Source of the DNA: Bacteroidales bacterium
GTDB taxonomy: Bacteria > Bacteroidota > Bacteroidia > Bacteroidales > UBA932
Direction of reading: 5' to 3'
DNA: 64,000 nucleotides
Assembly: GCA_017554305.1 (NCBI GenBank)
Contig: JAFZIN010000012.1
Location: forward strand, 1 to 64,000
In this document: positions 50,541 through 59,688 of the stretch, in pieces
Layout of the letters: every line of letters begins with the position of its first letter
How positions within the stretch are numbered: position 1 is the first letter of the stretch
Translations under genes and position numbers: made by a program
Notes under the pieces: model-generated
Told to the model about the DNA's origin: nothing
Seen by the model: the letters and a program-made list of their open reading frames with translations, nothing else
Databases searched by the model: none

Positions 50541-51782
50541 GTGCAAAATAGTAAGAAAGTGAAAGAATTAAAGAAGATATTGGACGAGAGCTTAGGCCAT
50601 AAGTGGTCTCTTACTGAGAGTGAGAAATCCTCTCTGTGGGATGCCATTGAGGCGCAGTTGGATAATGCCGCACCGGTTGCCGCTCCTAAGAGGGGAGGCT
50701 TCATCAGGTGGTATTATGCAGCAGCCGCTCTGGCTGCCGCTGCGGTTGCCCTCTTCTTCTTACTCAAAGCACCTTCTTCACCAAACACCCCTTTCCAGCC
50801 TGAAATTCAACCTATTGAAAAAACTACAATTGTGGCGGGGAACGGGGCGGACAATATAGCTGACACGCAGAAAGGTGAAAAGGATGTTCAGATGCCTCTG
50901 CTGGCCCATACGGGTTACAAAAATCCTGTAAGCCAGCAAGGTCTATCTGAATATTCAGAACCTGAAACTGAGATTGTTACCGTAACTGAGCCGTCAAAAG
51001 AGGAGGCTGCTGTTAAGGAGGCAGAACCTCAGAGCGTTCCTGTTAAAGAGACTCAGCCGGAGGCAACTCAAAAGCCAAGCAAGAAGGAGGTTACACGTGC
51101 TCAGGTTGAGCGCAACAGTTACCTGGCAGAGAACAATAAAAAGTCACTGGGACAGAGGATATCAATCAATGCCGCCTCAAACTTCTCAAGCAGAGGCAAA
51201 TTGGAGACTCCTTCCTACGGATTTGTTCAGGGATTGGTTTCAAGTTATGAGATGCACTCAGCCGCTCCTCAGATTACAAAAGTTTCAAATACCAAGTATA
51301 CCCTTCCGCTGATATTCACTCTGGGTGTAAACTACAAACTGAGTGACGTTGTAACAGTTGGATCAGGTGTAAGATACACCTACCTGCACAGCAAGTACAA
51401 CGGTTATATGAACGGTGCCTACTATAACATTAAGCAGGCTATCCACTATGTTGGCGTTCCGGTAAACTTCAACTTCAACATTGTTTCCGGCAACTCCTGG
51501 AATGTTTATGCAACCGCAGGCGGCACAGTGGAGAAGGGCGTTAGGGTAACTTATCAGACAAGGACTTCCGGTCATAACAAGACTTATAACTCAACCGTTA
51601 AGGGGTTGCAGTTCTCCGTAGGTTCCGGTGTTGGTCTTGAGTATAACTTCAACAAGAACATTGGTCTCTATCTGCAGCCTCAGGTTGTCTACTACTTTGA
51701 CAGCAAGGCTCCTGAGAATATACGCAGCAGCCAGCCTCTGCAAGTTGAGGCTGAGGTGGGTCTCCGTTTCCACCTTAAATAA
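50541..51782 (+). CDS. Anti-sigma-like transmembrane protein with C-terminal outer-membrane barrel
   Basis: 413 residues, GTG start 6 bases after the sigma stop. The first 55 residues are charged and cytoplasmic in character (KKILDESLGHKWSLTESEKSS). A single membrane helix follows at about 57-76 (WYYAAAALAAAAVALFFLLK), then a Pro/Glu/Lys-rich stretch to about 190. From about 200 come alternating beta strands with YGFVQGLVSSYEMH, GVNYKLSDVVTVGSGVRYTY and a last strand EAEVGLRFHLK. This looks like an anti-sigma-type anchor joined to a porin-like barrel. Whether one chain reaches both membranes is not shown. Its stop is next to that of the convergent mlaF gene without a gap. Confidence 0.7.
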   Translation: MQNSKKVKELKKILDESLGHKWSLTESEKSSLWDAIEAQLDNAAPVAAPKRGGFIRWYYAAAALAAAAVALFFLLKAPSSPNTPFQPEIQPIEKTTIVAGNGADNIADTQKGEKDVQMPLLAHTGYKNPVSQQGLSEYSEPETEIVTVTEPSKEEAAVKEAEPQSVPVKETQPEATQKPSKKEVTRAQVERNSYLAENNKKSLGQRISINAASNFSSRGKLETPSYGFVQGLVSSYEMHSAAPQITKVSNTKYTLPLIFTLGVNYKLSDVVTVGSGVRYTYLHSKYNGYMNGAYYNIKQAIHYVGVPVNFNFNIVSGNSWNVYATAGGTVEKGVRVTYQTRTSGHNKTYNSTVKGLQFSVGSGVGLEYNFNKNIGLYLQPQVVYYFDSKAPENIRSSQPLQVEAEVGLRFHLK

Positions 51783-52535
51783 TTACCTGTTTTTTATAAG
51801 CTGACGTGCCAGATTGTTGGCAAAGACAAAGTCATTTACCTCTTTGCACTCTGAGTGCATTATCTCCTTATTGTTTCCCTCCCAGAGAAGTTTGCCCTTG
51901 TAAATGAAGCCAATGTGGTCTCCTATCTCCATAACGGAGTTCATATCGTGAGTGTTGATTACGGTTGTAATCTGGTACTCCTGAGTAATTTCCTGCAGCA
52001 GATGGTCTATTACAATGGCGGTGGTAGGGTCCAGACCGGAGTTTGGTTCGTCACAGAAAAGGTACTTTGGATTGAGTGCAATGGCGCGGGCTATGCCCAC
52101 TCTCTTCTGCATTCCGCCCGATATCTGGGAAGGGTAGAGTTTGTTTACGTTCTCAAGGTTAACCCTTTTAAGACAGAAGTTTACCCTCTCAAGTTTCTCC
52201 TCACGGCTCCAGTTGGTGAAGAAATCCATTGGGAACATAATATTCTCCTCCACGGTGGCAAAGTCAAATAGGGCACTGCCCTGGAAGAGCATTCCCATCT
52301 CCTGGCGGAACAGTTTCCTCTCAGAGAGGGTCATCTTTGTAAAGTTGTGTTCGTTGTATAGGATCTCTCCCTTGTCCGGTTCGTACAGGCCTACTATATT
52401 CTTGAGCAGCACCGTTTTGCCGCTTCCGCTGGCTCCTATGATAAGGGAACAGTTACCCGGCCGGAACTGAATGTTTATATCTTCCAGCACCGGTTCGTTG
52501 TCAAAATACTTGTATAATCCCTTAACCTCAATCAT
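51783..52535 (-). CDS. mlaF: ABC transporter ATP-binding protein, MlaF type
   Basis: 250 residues. Walker A GASGSGKTVLLKN (near 33-45), Q-loop MGMLFQGSALFD, signature SQISGGMQKRVGIARAI, Walker B YLFCDEPNSGLDP and the H-loop INTHDMNSV. The N-S-G-L-D pattern is typical of Mla/Mce-associated ATPases that move phospholipids between membranes. The mlaE gene lies upstream with a one-base overlap (TGATG). No Mce/MlaD gene lies here, which is often the case in Bacteroidota. Confidence 0.88.
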   Translation of the reverse strand: MIEVKGLYKYFDNEPVLEDINIQFRPGNCSLIIGASGSGKTVLLKNIVGLYEPDKGEILYNEHNFTKMTLSERKLFRQEMGMLFQGSALFDFATVEENIMFPMDFFTNWSREEKLERVNFCLKRVNLENVNKLYPSQISGGMQKRVGIARAIALNPKYLFCDEPNSGLDPTTAIVIDHLLQEITQEYQITTVINTHDMNSVMEIGDHIGFIYKGKLLWEGNNKEIMHSECKEVNDFVFANNLARQLIKNR

Positions 52536-53275
52536 CAGAGCAACAGTTTAGTAAGCAGCAGGTCAAATACAAGTATTACGGTGCAGCTGACCACAATGGC
52601 CTGTGTACTGCTGCGTCCGACTCCCAGAGAGCCTCCCTTTGCGTTGTATCCGTAATATGAAGAGAGCGAGGTTATTATGAAACAGAAGACGCTCATCTTA
52701 ATCATACTGTAGTAAATGTACCACTCGTTAAAGGCAAAGTGGAGTCCTTCATCATACTGTGAAAGTGTTATGATTCCCGTAAGGGCCACAATGATTCCTC
52801 CTCCCACAAGTCCCAGCAGGAAGCTGAAAACCATAAGGAACGGGCTCATAATGGTGGAGGCGCAAACCTTTGGGAGTATAAGGTAATTTGCAGAATTGAC
52901 TCCCATAATCTCCATTGCGTCAATCTGTTCCGTAATTCTCATACTTCCAATCTCTGAGGCAATGTTGGAGCCGATTGTGCCGGCAAGAATGAGGGCTATA
53001 GAGGTGGAGCAGAACTCCAAAACGAGACTTTCTCTGGCCATCACGCCCACGTAAAACTTTGGAATAAAGGGGCTTTCAATGTTGCTGGCCGTCTGAATCA
53101 CAATAACCGCTCCTATAAAGATGGAAATGATGGCAATAAGCGGTATTGAGCCTAACATCAACTTGTTACCCTCTCTCCAAAACTGCCGCCAAAAGATGCT
53201 CCATTTTTCGGGCTTTTTGAAGACCCTGAGCATCAGCTTATAATACTCTCCGGCTATTTGAAACACAAGTCTCAT
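52535..53275 (-). CDS. mlaE: ABC transporter permease, MlaE type
   Basis: 246 residues with five or six membrane helices. The family blocks are SIPLIAIISIFIGAVIVIQ, FVGVMARES-like (here YVGVMARESLVLEFCSTSIALILAG), IGSNIASEIGSMRITEQIDAMEIMGV and LSSYYGYNAKGGSLGVGRSSTQAIV. It is the permease of a phospholipid-trafficking ABC system. I chose ATG 53275 for the conserved MRLVFQIAGEY; a start 13 codons upstream would lie in the presumed promoter. It overlaps mlaF by one base. Confidence 0.87.
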   Translation of the reverse strand: MRLVFQIAGEYYKLMLRVFKKPEKWSIFWRQFWREGNKLMLGSIPLIAIISIFIGAVIVIQTASNIESPFIPKFYVGVMARESLVLEFCSTSIALILAGTIGSNIASEIGSMRITEQIDAMEIMGVNSANYLILPKVCASTIMSPFLMVFSFLLGLVGGGIIVALTGIITLSQYDEGLHFAFNEWYIYYSMIKMSVFCFIITSLSSYYGYNAKGGSLGVGRSSTQAIVVSCTVILVFDLLLTKLLL

Positions 53276-53330
53276 CTTAATGGCAATGCCTTTTAGGATG
53301 TGCAAGTTACTCAAATTACGGAAAAATCAC

Positions 53331-53338
53331 TAATTTTG
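53331..53338 (+). promoter_or_regulatory. -7 box of the waaA gene
   Basis: TAATTTTG matches TAnnTTTG and lies 15 bases before ATG 53354. It overlaps an in-frame ATG at 53300, which is therefore not used. Confidence 0.5.
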
Positions 53339-53353
53339 AGAGCTGTTACGGAT

Positions 53354-54637
53354 ATGATAAAATTCTTTTACAACATTGGTATTTACCTTGTGATGCCCCT
53401 GGTTGGGGTTGCCTCTCTCTTCAGCAGAAAGACAAAACTTTTCTACAAAGGCAGAGTAGGGCTGGTAAAAAAGATTGAGGAGGCCTTTAAAGATGAGAAG
53501 GGGGAAGTGGTCTGGTTCCACTGCTCCTCAGTGGGTGAATTTGAACAGTCACGTCCTCTTATTGAGTGGTTTAAGGGCAACTCTCCGGAGAGCAAAATCC
53601 TTCTTACCTTCTTCTCTCCAAGCGGCTACGAACTCAGAAAGAACTACCCTCTTGCAGATTGGGTCTTTTATCTCCCGATAGATACACCCACAAACGCCCG
53701 CCGCGTGGTATCTGCCGTAAAGCCTAAGAAACTGATATTTACAAAGTACGATCTTTGGAAAAACTATATAAACAAGAGCAGTAAGAGAGGGTGTGAACTC
53801 TACCTTATCTCCGCCATCTTCCGTCCGTACCAATCCTTCTTTAAGTGGTGGGGCGGTTTCTTCCGTTCAATGCTCAGAAAGTTCAAGTTCATATTTGTGC
53901 AGGATGAAGAGTCTAAAAGGATGCTGGAAACTATCGGGATAAAAAAGAATGTAATAGTTAGCGGAGATACACGCTTTGACAGGGTGGAGAAAATTGCAGG
54001 TGAGAGTAAGGAGTTTCCGGCTATTGCAGAGTTTGCAAAAGACAACTTCACAATAGTTGCCGGAAGTTCCTGGCTGCCAGATGATGAGCTGATTGCAGAG
54101 GTGATGAAAAATTTCTCCAGGGTGAAACTGATTGTGGCTCCTCATGAAATTCACAAGGAGAGAATAGATAAGGTTGTGGAGGTTTACTCCTCTTACGGAG
54201 TGGTTAAATACTCTGATATTAAAGAAGATGCAGAGAGGGAGAGTGTGAGTGAAAATCCTCATCCGCTCTTTGACGGCAAGAGAGTTCTGGTAATTGACTG
54301 CATAGGAATCCTCTCATCTCTATACAGATACGCAGATTTTGCCTACATAGGAGGCGGATTCGGAGTGGGTATTCACAACACTCTGGAGGCTGCTGTTTAC
54401 GGTGTGCCGCTGGCGTTTGGGCCTAATTACAAGAAGTTTAAGGAGGCCATAGATCTTATAGAGTGCAACGGCGCAACCTGCGTTACCACTCCTTCTGAAC
54501 TTTACCAGGTGGTGGATAACTGCGTTAAAGACAAGGAACTCAGAGACTTCCGCGCAAGCAACTGCAGAAAGTATGTGGAGAAGAATCTGGGGGCTACGGA
54601 AAAGATTGTATCTAGAATAACAAATAAAAATGAATAG
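53354..54637 (+). CDS. waaA: 3-deoxy-D-manno-octulosonic acid transferase
   Basis: 427 residues, GT-B glycosyltransferase that adds Kdo to lipid IVA at the inner membrane. Motifs: a hydrophobic anchor in the first 20 residues, WFHCSSVGEFEQSRPLIEWF with the catalytic Glu, FFSPSGYE, ISAIFRPYQSFFKWWG, VAGSSWLPDDE and YIGGGFGVGIHNTLEAAVYGVP with AFGPNYKKF. Length is usual. Its stop overlaps the NamZ-type gene by 8 bases. Confidence 0.93.
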   Translation: MIKFFYNIGIYLVMPLVGVASLFSRKTKLFYKGRVGLVKKIEEAFKDEKGEVVWFHCSSVGEFEQSRPLIEWFKGNSPESKILLTFFSPSGYELRKNYPLADWVFYLPIDTPTNARRVVSAVKPKKLIFTKYDLWKNYINKSSKRGCELYLISAIFRPYQSFFKWWGGFFRSMLRKFKFIFVQDEESKRMLETIGIKKNVIVSGDTRFDRVEKIAGESKEFPAIAEFAKDNFTIVAGSSWLPDDELIAEVMKNFSRVKLIVAPHEIHKERIDKVVEVYSSYGVVKYSDIKEDAERESVSENPHPLFDGKRVLVIDCIGILSSLYRYADFAYIGGGFGVGIHNTLEAAVYGVPLAFGPNYKKFKEAIDLIECNGATCVTTPSELYQVVDNCVKDKELRDFRASNCRKYVEKNLGATEKIVSRITNKNE

Positions 54638-56039
54638 AGTTTTCTCTTTGGTTGTTGCATTGGCTGCGGCAACCATTTTTGTATCATGTGCTACGCCCAA
54701 AAAGGGGAATGAGCAGATTAACAAAGATTTCAGAAACGTAGATTACAGATGGGCGTATCATAATGATATTCAGCCTGGTGCTGCATCACTGGATGAATAC
54801 CTTCCGTTGCTTAAGGGCAAGAGGGTCTGCTTCCTTTCAAACCAGACGGGAATAATTCTGAAGCAGGGGAAGACTCTTCCTATGGAACTCTCCATCAGCA
54901 ACGGACTGGACGCTATGGATGATGTGGATCTTTCACTCTACACTCACGTTCTTGATACTCTTTTGAAGAAGGGTGTTAACGTTGTATGTCTTATGTCTCC
55001 GGAGCACGGATTCCGCGGAACTGCAGATGCGGGAGAGCATGTTGCAAGCGGCGTAGATGAGAAGACCAATATTCCTATCCGTTCTCTTTACGGAGCCAAG
55101 ATGAAGGAGGATGAAATGATGGCGGGCTTTGACGTGATGCTCTTTGATCTTCAGGATGTTGGAGTAAGGTTCTATACCTACTATATTACCATGATTAAGA
55201 TGATGGAAAAGTGTGCTAGGCGCAATATTCCGTTCATTGTTCTGGACAGACCTAACCCGGTTGGTTTCCTTACAGACGGTCCTGTTCTGGATATGAAATA
55301 CAAGAGCGGAGTTGGTGCTCTTCCAATTCCTGTGGCTCACGGAATGACAATGGGAGAGATTGCATATATGGCTAACGAGAAGGGATGGCTCTCCTTTAAG
55401 GGAAAGAACTGGACTCCGGATCCAACCGTAAAGTGTGATCTTACAGTTGTGCGCTGCATTAACTATACACATGAATCTCACTACCGTCTGCCGGTTAAGC
55501 CTTCTCCTAACCTCCCTAATATGAGGAGCGTATATCTATACCCTTCTACCTGCTACTTTGAGGGAACTCATACCAGTCTGGGCAGAGGAACAGTTGCTCC
55601 GTTCCAGATTTACGGCTCACCTGAGATGACAACTACCTCAGTTACAGGAAGAGACCCGTACGGAGAAAAGGAGAGAGTTGCCGCTCCGTTTGAGTTTACC
55701 CCAAGAAGCGTTGCAGGAGCAAAGAATCCTCCGCTTCTGAACAAAGACTGCAAGGGTGTAGATTTGAGAACCTTACCAATAAACCGCATCAATGACGGCA
55801 AGGTAAATCTTACATACATTATAGATGCTTACGTTGGAAGCGGCTCAACGGGAGATAACTTCTTTACCAAGATGTTTGAACTTGAGATTGGACAGGAGTG
55901 GGTTCGTAAGACAATAATTAAGGAGGCAAAGGATAACTCCTGCAATGCCGGAGAACTTGCTAAGAAACTGAACCGCAAGTGGAGTAAAGAGGTTCAGAAC
56001 TTCATAAAAGAAAGGAAGCCGTACTTACTTTACGAGTAA
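54630..56039 (+). CDS. namZ: Exo-beta-N-acetylmuramidase (DUF1343/NamZ, GH171)
   Basis: 469-residue exported lipoprotein (signal ending TIFVSC, Cys20). The DUF1343 family includes NamZ enzymes that remove terminal N-acetylmuramic acid from murein pieces. Visible blocks: KRVCFLSNQTGI, LMSPEHGFRGTADAGEH with the likely catalytic Glu125, LYGAK, DLQDVGVRFYTYYITM, LDRPNP and FEGTHTSLGRGT. Length agrees with NamZ. The start overlaps the waaA end by 8 bases, linking murein recycling with lipid A synthesis in one transcript. Confidence 0.85.
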   Translation: MNRVFSLVVALAAATIFVSCATPKKGNEQINKDFRNVDYRWAYHNDIQPGAASLDEYLPLLKGKRVCFLSNQTGIILKQGKTLPMELSISNGLDAMDDVDLSLYTHVLDTLLKKGVNVVCLMSPEHGFRGTADAGEHVASGVDEKTNIPIRSLYGAKMKEDEMMAGFDVMLFDLQDVGVRFYTYYITMIKMMEKCARRNIPFIVLDRPNPVGFLTDGPVLDMKYKSGVGALPIPVAHGMTMGEIAYMANEKGWLSFKGKNWTPDPTVKCDLTVVRCINYTHESHYRLPVKPSPNLPNMRSVYLYPSTCYFEGTHTSLGRGTVAPFQIYGSPEMTTTSVTGRDPYGEKERVAAPFEFTPRSVAGAKNPPLLNKDCKGVDLRTLPINRINDGKVNLTYIIDAYVGSGSTGDNFFTKMFELEIGQEWVRKTIIKEAKDNSCNAGELAKKLNRKWSKEVQNFIKERKPYLLYE

Positions 56040-56071
56040 GCCGGCTCCCCTTAAAATCAATCCGTTACAGT

Positions 56072-58117
56072 TTACCAGATGTGTGCTCTGTTTTCAGGTG
56101 CAAGATAGAGTGCGTCTCCCTCTTTAATTCCGAATGCCTCATACCAGGCATCTACGTGAGGAAGTGAGCCGTTAACTCTGCACTTGGCAGGTGAGTGAGG
56201 GTCATTGAGAACCTGATTTCTCACATATTCATCTCTCTGATTAGCTGCCCAGATAAATCCGAATGAGATAAAGAATCTCTGCTCAGGAGTAAATCCGTCT
56301 TTCTCTCCAAGAGGAGACTTCTTCATTGCATTCTGGAATGCTCTGAATGCTATGTTAATACCGCCGTTGTCTCCAATGTTCTCACCCAAAGTGAGCTGTC
56401 CGTTTACAAATACGCCAGGAAGAACCTCAAGAGTGCTGAAGTAATCTCTGAGAACGCTTGTACGCTCGTCAAAATTCTTCTTGTCTTCTGCAGTCCACCA
56501 GTTGCGCATATTGCCGTCCTTGTCAAACTGGCAGCCCTGATCGTCAAATCCGTGGCTCATCTCGTGTCCAATTACAACGCCAATTGCTCCGTAGTTAGCA
56601 GCATCATCTGCCTCTGCGTTAAAGAACGGTGGCTGGAGAATACCTGCAGGGAAGCAGATCTCATTGGTTGTAGGGTTGTAGTATGCGTTAATTGTCTGAG
56701 GAGTCATAAGCCACTCGGTCTTGTCTACCGGTTTGCCAACCTTGCGGTCAATCATATCTGCAATGTAGAACTCAGAAGCGTTGCACATATTCTCATAGTA
56801 GGTGAGAGAATCGTCAATCTGAAGTTTTGAGAAATCTCTCCAGGTATCTGGATATCCAATCTTTACAATAAAGTTGGAGAGTTTCTCGTAAGCCTGCTGC
56901 TTGGTTGAATCACTCATCCAGGTAAGCTCCTCAATTCTCTCTTTAAGCGCATCCTTAAGATTGTTAACAAGTTCCAGCATACGGTTCTTTGAGCTCTCCG
57001 GGAAGTACTTCTCAACATAAAGTTTACCTACAGGCATTCCCAATACGCCGTTAACTGCGCTTACGGCTCTCTTCCATCTTGGCTTGTCCTCCTCTGCTCC
57101 GGAAAGAACTTTGCTGAACTCAAAGCTAACTGCTCTGAAATCATCGCTGAGCAAGTTTGCAGCACCTGCTACAACTCCATACTCTGCATAGTCCTTAAGT
57201 GACTGAAGCGGAGCCTCGTTGAGGATGTTCTCAACCTCGTGCAGCTGTGAAGGCTGACCAACAGATATGTTCTCAAATGCAGGGTAACCCAGTTTTGCAA
57301 ATATGGTGTCCCACATAATTCCAGGATACTCCTTCTTAAAGTCTGCGTAGGTCATCTTGTGGAAGTTGTTAGGAATATCTCTGAGCTCTGTCATTGAGTA
57401 ACTTGCGCGTGCAATTCTGTACTCAAGTGAGAGGATATTCTCCATCTTTGCCTTAGCCTCTGCCTCACTGTAACCAATCATTGTGAAGAGCTTGCAGATG
57501 TACTCCTTGTAGGCGTTGAGAACCTTCTTGCTCTCAGGGTCTGTGTTCACATAGTAATCTTTGTTGCCCAGTCCCAAGCCGCCCTGGTATGTCTGTACCA
57601 GGTTGTTGCTTGCATCTGTAAAGTCTGCATCTACATAGATTGAGAACATTGCAATGTCTACACCTATCTTGCCAAGTTCTGCGGAGAGAACCTGCATCTG
57701 CTCTCTGCTTTCAACCTCTCTAACCATACGGAGGTGATTCTCAATAGGTTTGTAGCCGTCTGCGTTACGCTTTACGGAGTCCATAGCCATACGATAGATA
57801 CTTCCAATCTTCTGGCCCAGAGTTCCCTTCTCCTGAGGGTTGTTTGCGTACTCCTCAAACATCTCTCTCAACTGCTTCTCATTGTTATCAAAGAGAACGT
57901 TAAACTGTCCGTAGGATGAGTACTCCGGCTTTAACGGATTGTTTGCCATCCAGTTGCCGCCGCAATACTGATAAAAGTCAGTACCCGGTGCAATGCTGTC
58001 GTTCATGTTTGCAAGGTCAATACCGGAGGTCAGATTCTTCTTTACTCCACCATTTCCGGCACATCCCGCAACTGCGGCAGCAAAACAAATTGCTGGTAAA
58101 ATCATTTTAAGTTTCAT
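56072..58117 (-). CDS. M13 family zinc metallopeptidase (neprilysin-like)
   Basis: 681 residues. A lipoprotein signal ends AAAVAGC (Cys19). The zinc motif is VIGHEMSHGFDD (H-E-x-x-H), with the third ligand in LGENIGDNGGINIAF and the closing CRVNGSLPHVDAWYEAFGI. M13 enzymes cut small peptides; anchored as a lipoprotein it would act in the periplasm or outside. N-terminal landmark: SIAPGTDFYQYCGGNWMANNP. It lies 11 bases after the AMP-ligase gene on the same strand, so it may be read from the same mRNA. Confidence 0.92.
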   Translation of the reverse strand: MKLKMILPAICFAAAVAGCAGNGGVKKNLTSGIDLANMNDSIAPGTDFYQYCGGNWMANNPLKPEYSSYGQFNVLFDNNEKQLREMFEEYANNPQEKGTLGQKIGSIYRMAMDSVKRNADGYKPIENHLRMVREVESREQMQVLSAELGKIGVDIAMFSIYVDADFTDASNNLVQTYQGGLGLGNKDYYVNTDPESKKVLNAYKEYICKLFTMIGYSEAEAKAKMENILSLEYRIARASYSMTELRDIPNNFHKMTYADFKKEYPGIMWDTIFAKLGYPAFENISVGQPSQLHEVENILNEAPLQSLKDYAEYGVVAGAANLLSDDFRAVSFEFSKVLSGAEEDKPRWKRAVSAVNGVLGMPVGKLYVEKYFPESSKNRMLELVNNLKDALKERIEELTWMSDSTKQQAYEKLSNFIVKIGYPDTWRDFSKLQIDDSLTYYENMCNASEFYIADMIDRKVGKPVDKTEWLMTPQTINAYYNPTTNEICFPAGILQPPFFNAEADDAANYGAIGVVIGHEMSHGFDDQGCQFDKDGNMRNWWTAEDKKNFDERTSVLRDYFSTLEVLPGVFVNGQLTLGENIGDNGGINIAFRAFQNAMKKSPLGEKDGFTPEQRFFISFGFIWAANQRDEYVRNQVLNDPHSPAKCRVNGSLPHVDAWYEAFGIKEGDALYLAPENRAHIW

Positions 58118-58128
58118 CTTTTAATAGT

Positions 58129-59451
58129 TTATTGATTGTTATTCATATAATATTTTCTGTCCATCTTTCCGTTGTAGGTTCTCTTCACACTCTCTACCTG
58201 CTCATAGAGCATAGGAACCTTGTAGGCCTCCAGCTTCTCTTTTAAGAACCTTGCAATACGCTGTTTGTTAAGAGTTTCTCCCTCCTTTAAAACTACAAGG
58301 AGTTTGAGCGCTCTGCCTGTAATTTTGTGTTCAACGGAGATGCAGATGCAGTCCTTCACCTCCGGCAGGCTCATTGCCGCATCCTCCACCTCAGTAGGTG
58401 CAACTTTAAATCCTCCCACGTTAATCACATCACTCTCACGACCTTTTATGTGAAGCATTCCCTCCTCATCCAAAACGCCTAAATCTGAGGTGAATATGGT
58501 ATTGTCTCTAAGTATTGTGGCGGTAAGGAGTGGGTCATTAACATAGCCTGTCATAAGAGTATCTCCCTTGCAGGAGATCTTACCCTCTTCTGTAATGATA
58601 ACCTTTGAGTGGCTCATAGGTTTTCCCAAACAGCCCGGAGTGCAGCGTCCGTCATTGAAATTATAGGTTGAGATTATGCCCGTTTCTGTGGAGGCGTAAG
58701 TGTTGTAGAGCCTTGTATTTGGCAGAACCTCACAGAGTTTGAGCATATCTGAATGAGGCAGAGGAGCCGCTCCGCTTTCAATGAAATCTATCTTGTCTTT
58801 GTATGATGCCAGCCTCTCTTCACTGAACTGAAGCAGCATCCTTATGGTTGCAGGCACAAAGAAGGTAGCCACCTTATCTGCCGGGTAATCAAGTGCCTGG
58901 AAGAAGAGATCCAAATCTTTCATCCCCTCCAGGAAGTAGATTGTAGAACCCAGCATGGTTGTTGGGAATATCTTGGAGAGGCTCCCAATGTGGTTCATAG
59001 GGCCGTTTATGATAAAGAGCAGATTGTGTGAAAAAAGCTGACCTTCAATAAGATTCTCTCCATTGGAGACAATGGTGCGGTGGCTTATCATCACACCCTT
59101 TGACTTTCCTGTAGTGCCCGTGGTAAAGAGAATGTCTGCAACCTCTTCCGGTATTGAACTGGAAGATATCATCTCAGATATCTCTTTAAACCTGCTCTCC
59201 GGAATATCTTTCTCCAGCGGTGCAGCAATTGCACCTGCCTGATGTATAGCAAAATAGGTAATCAGAAACTCAATATCCTGAGATGAGCGGAAGGCTACCA
59301 CCTCTCCCTTTTTGAACTGTGCGGATCTCTCTAAAACCTTTGCATAGAGCTTTTTGTAAGTTATCTTCTCACTTCCCGCAATTGCGGCAATCTTTTCCGG
59401 ATAGATTTCCGCATCTCTCTTAAGATAATCTACAAGTTTAGTAAACGCCAT
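58129..59451 (-). CDS. Acyl-CoA/acyl-ACP synthetase (AMP-binding)
   Basis: 440-residue adenylate-forming enzyme. The ATP site is ILFTTGTTGKSKGVMISH; others are YNTYASTETGII, SDLGVLDEEGMLHIKGR and the C-terminal NGKMDRKYY with the catalytic Lys. It is shorter than most acyl-CoA ligases (about 500-550). It begins 4 bases after the ACP gene, which suggests that it loads an acid onto that carrier; this is inference. ATG 59451 is chosen because MAFTKLVDYL starts the conserved part. Confidence 0.82.
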   Translation of the reverse strand: MAFTKLVDYLKRDAEIYPEKIAAIAGSEKITYKKLYAKVLERSAQFKKGEVVAFRSSQDIEFLITYFAIHQAGAIAAPLEKDIPESRFKEISEMISSSSIPEEVADILFTTGTTGKSKGVMISHRTIVSNGENLIEGQLFSHNLLFIINGPMNHIGSLSKIFPTTMLGSTIYFLEGMKDLDLFFQALDYPADKVATFFVPATIRMLLQFSEERLASYKDKIDFIESGAAPLPHSDMLKLCEVLPNTRLYNTYASTETGIISTYNFNDGRCTPGCLGKPMSHSKVIITEEGKISCKGDTLMTGYVNDPLLTATILRDNTIFTSDLGVLDEEGMLHIKGRESDVINVGGFKVAPTEVEDAAMSLPEVKDCICISVEHKITGRALKLLVVLKEGETLNKQRIARFLKEKLEAYKVPMLYEQVESVKRTYNGKMDRKYYMNNNQ

Positions 59452-59455
59452 AGTC

Positions 59456-59680
59456 TCAGTTCTTTGCAAGTTTGTTCTCTACAAGGGCAACAAGAGAATC
59501 TAAAGATTTCAGGTTCTTTGGAGTTGCATCCTTTGCATCCAACTTTATGTGATACTCCTCGCTCAAAGTCATAAGGATTGTTGTAACACCCAGTGAATCA
59601 AGCTCCCTAAAGAGGAAGTCCGAATCAAAGTCTACCAGCGGCAGCGCATCCTCCAACAGTTGTCTAATTCTCTCTTTCAT
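59456..59680 (-). CDS. Acyl carrier protein
   Basis: 74 residues, acidic. The phosphopantetheine-site pattern is FRELDSLGVTTI, with Ser at about residue 29 following D. It begins MKERIRQLLEDALP and ends ALVENKLAKN. It is not the housekeeping ACP, which lies near fabF in most Bacteroidota and has a closer DSLD motif. It stands between the ketosynthase gene (8 bases upstream) and the ligase gene (4 bases downstream). Confidence 0.83.
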   Translation of the reverse strand: MKERIRQLLEDALPLVDFDSDFLFRELDSLGVTTILMTLSEEYHIKLDAKDATPKNLKSLDSLVALVENKLAKN

Positions 59681-59688
59681 ATTTTTCT

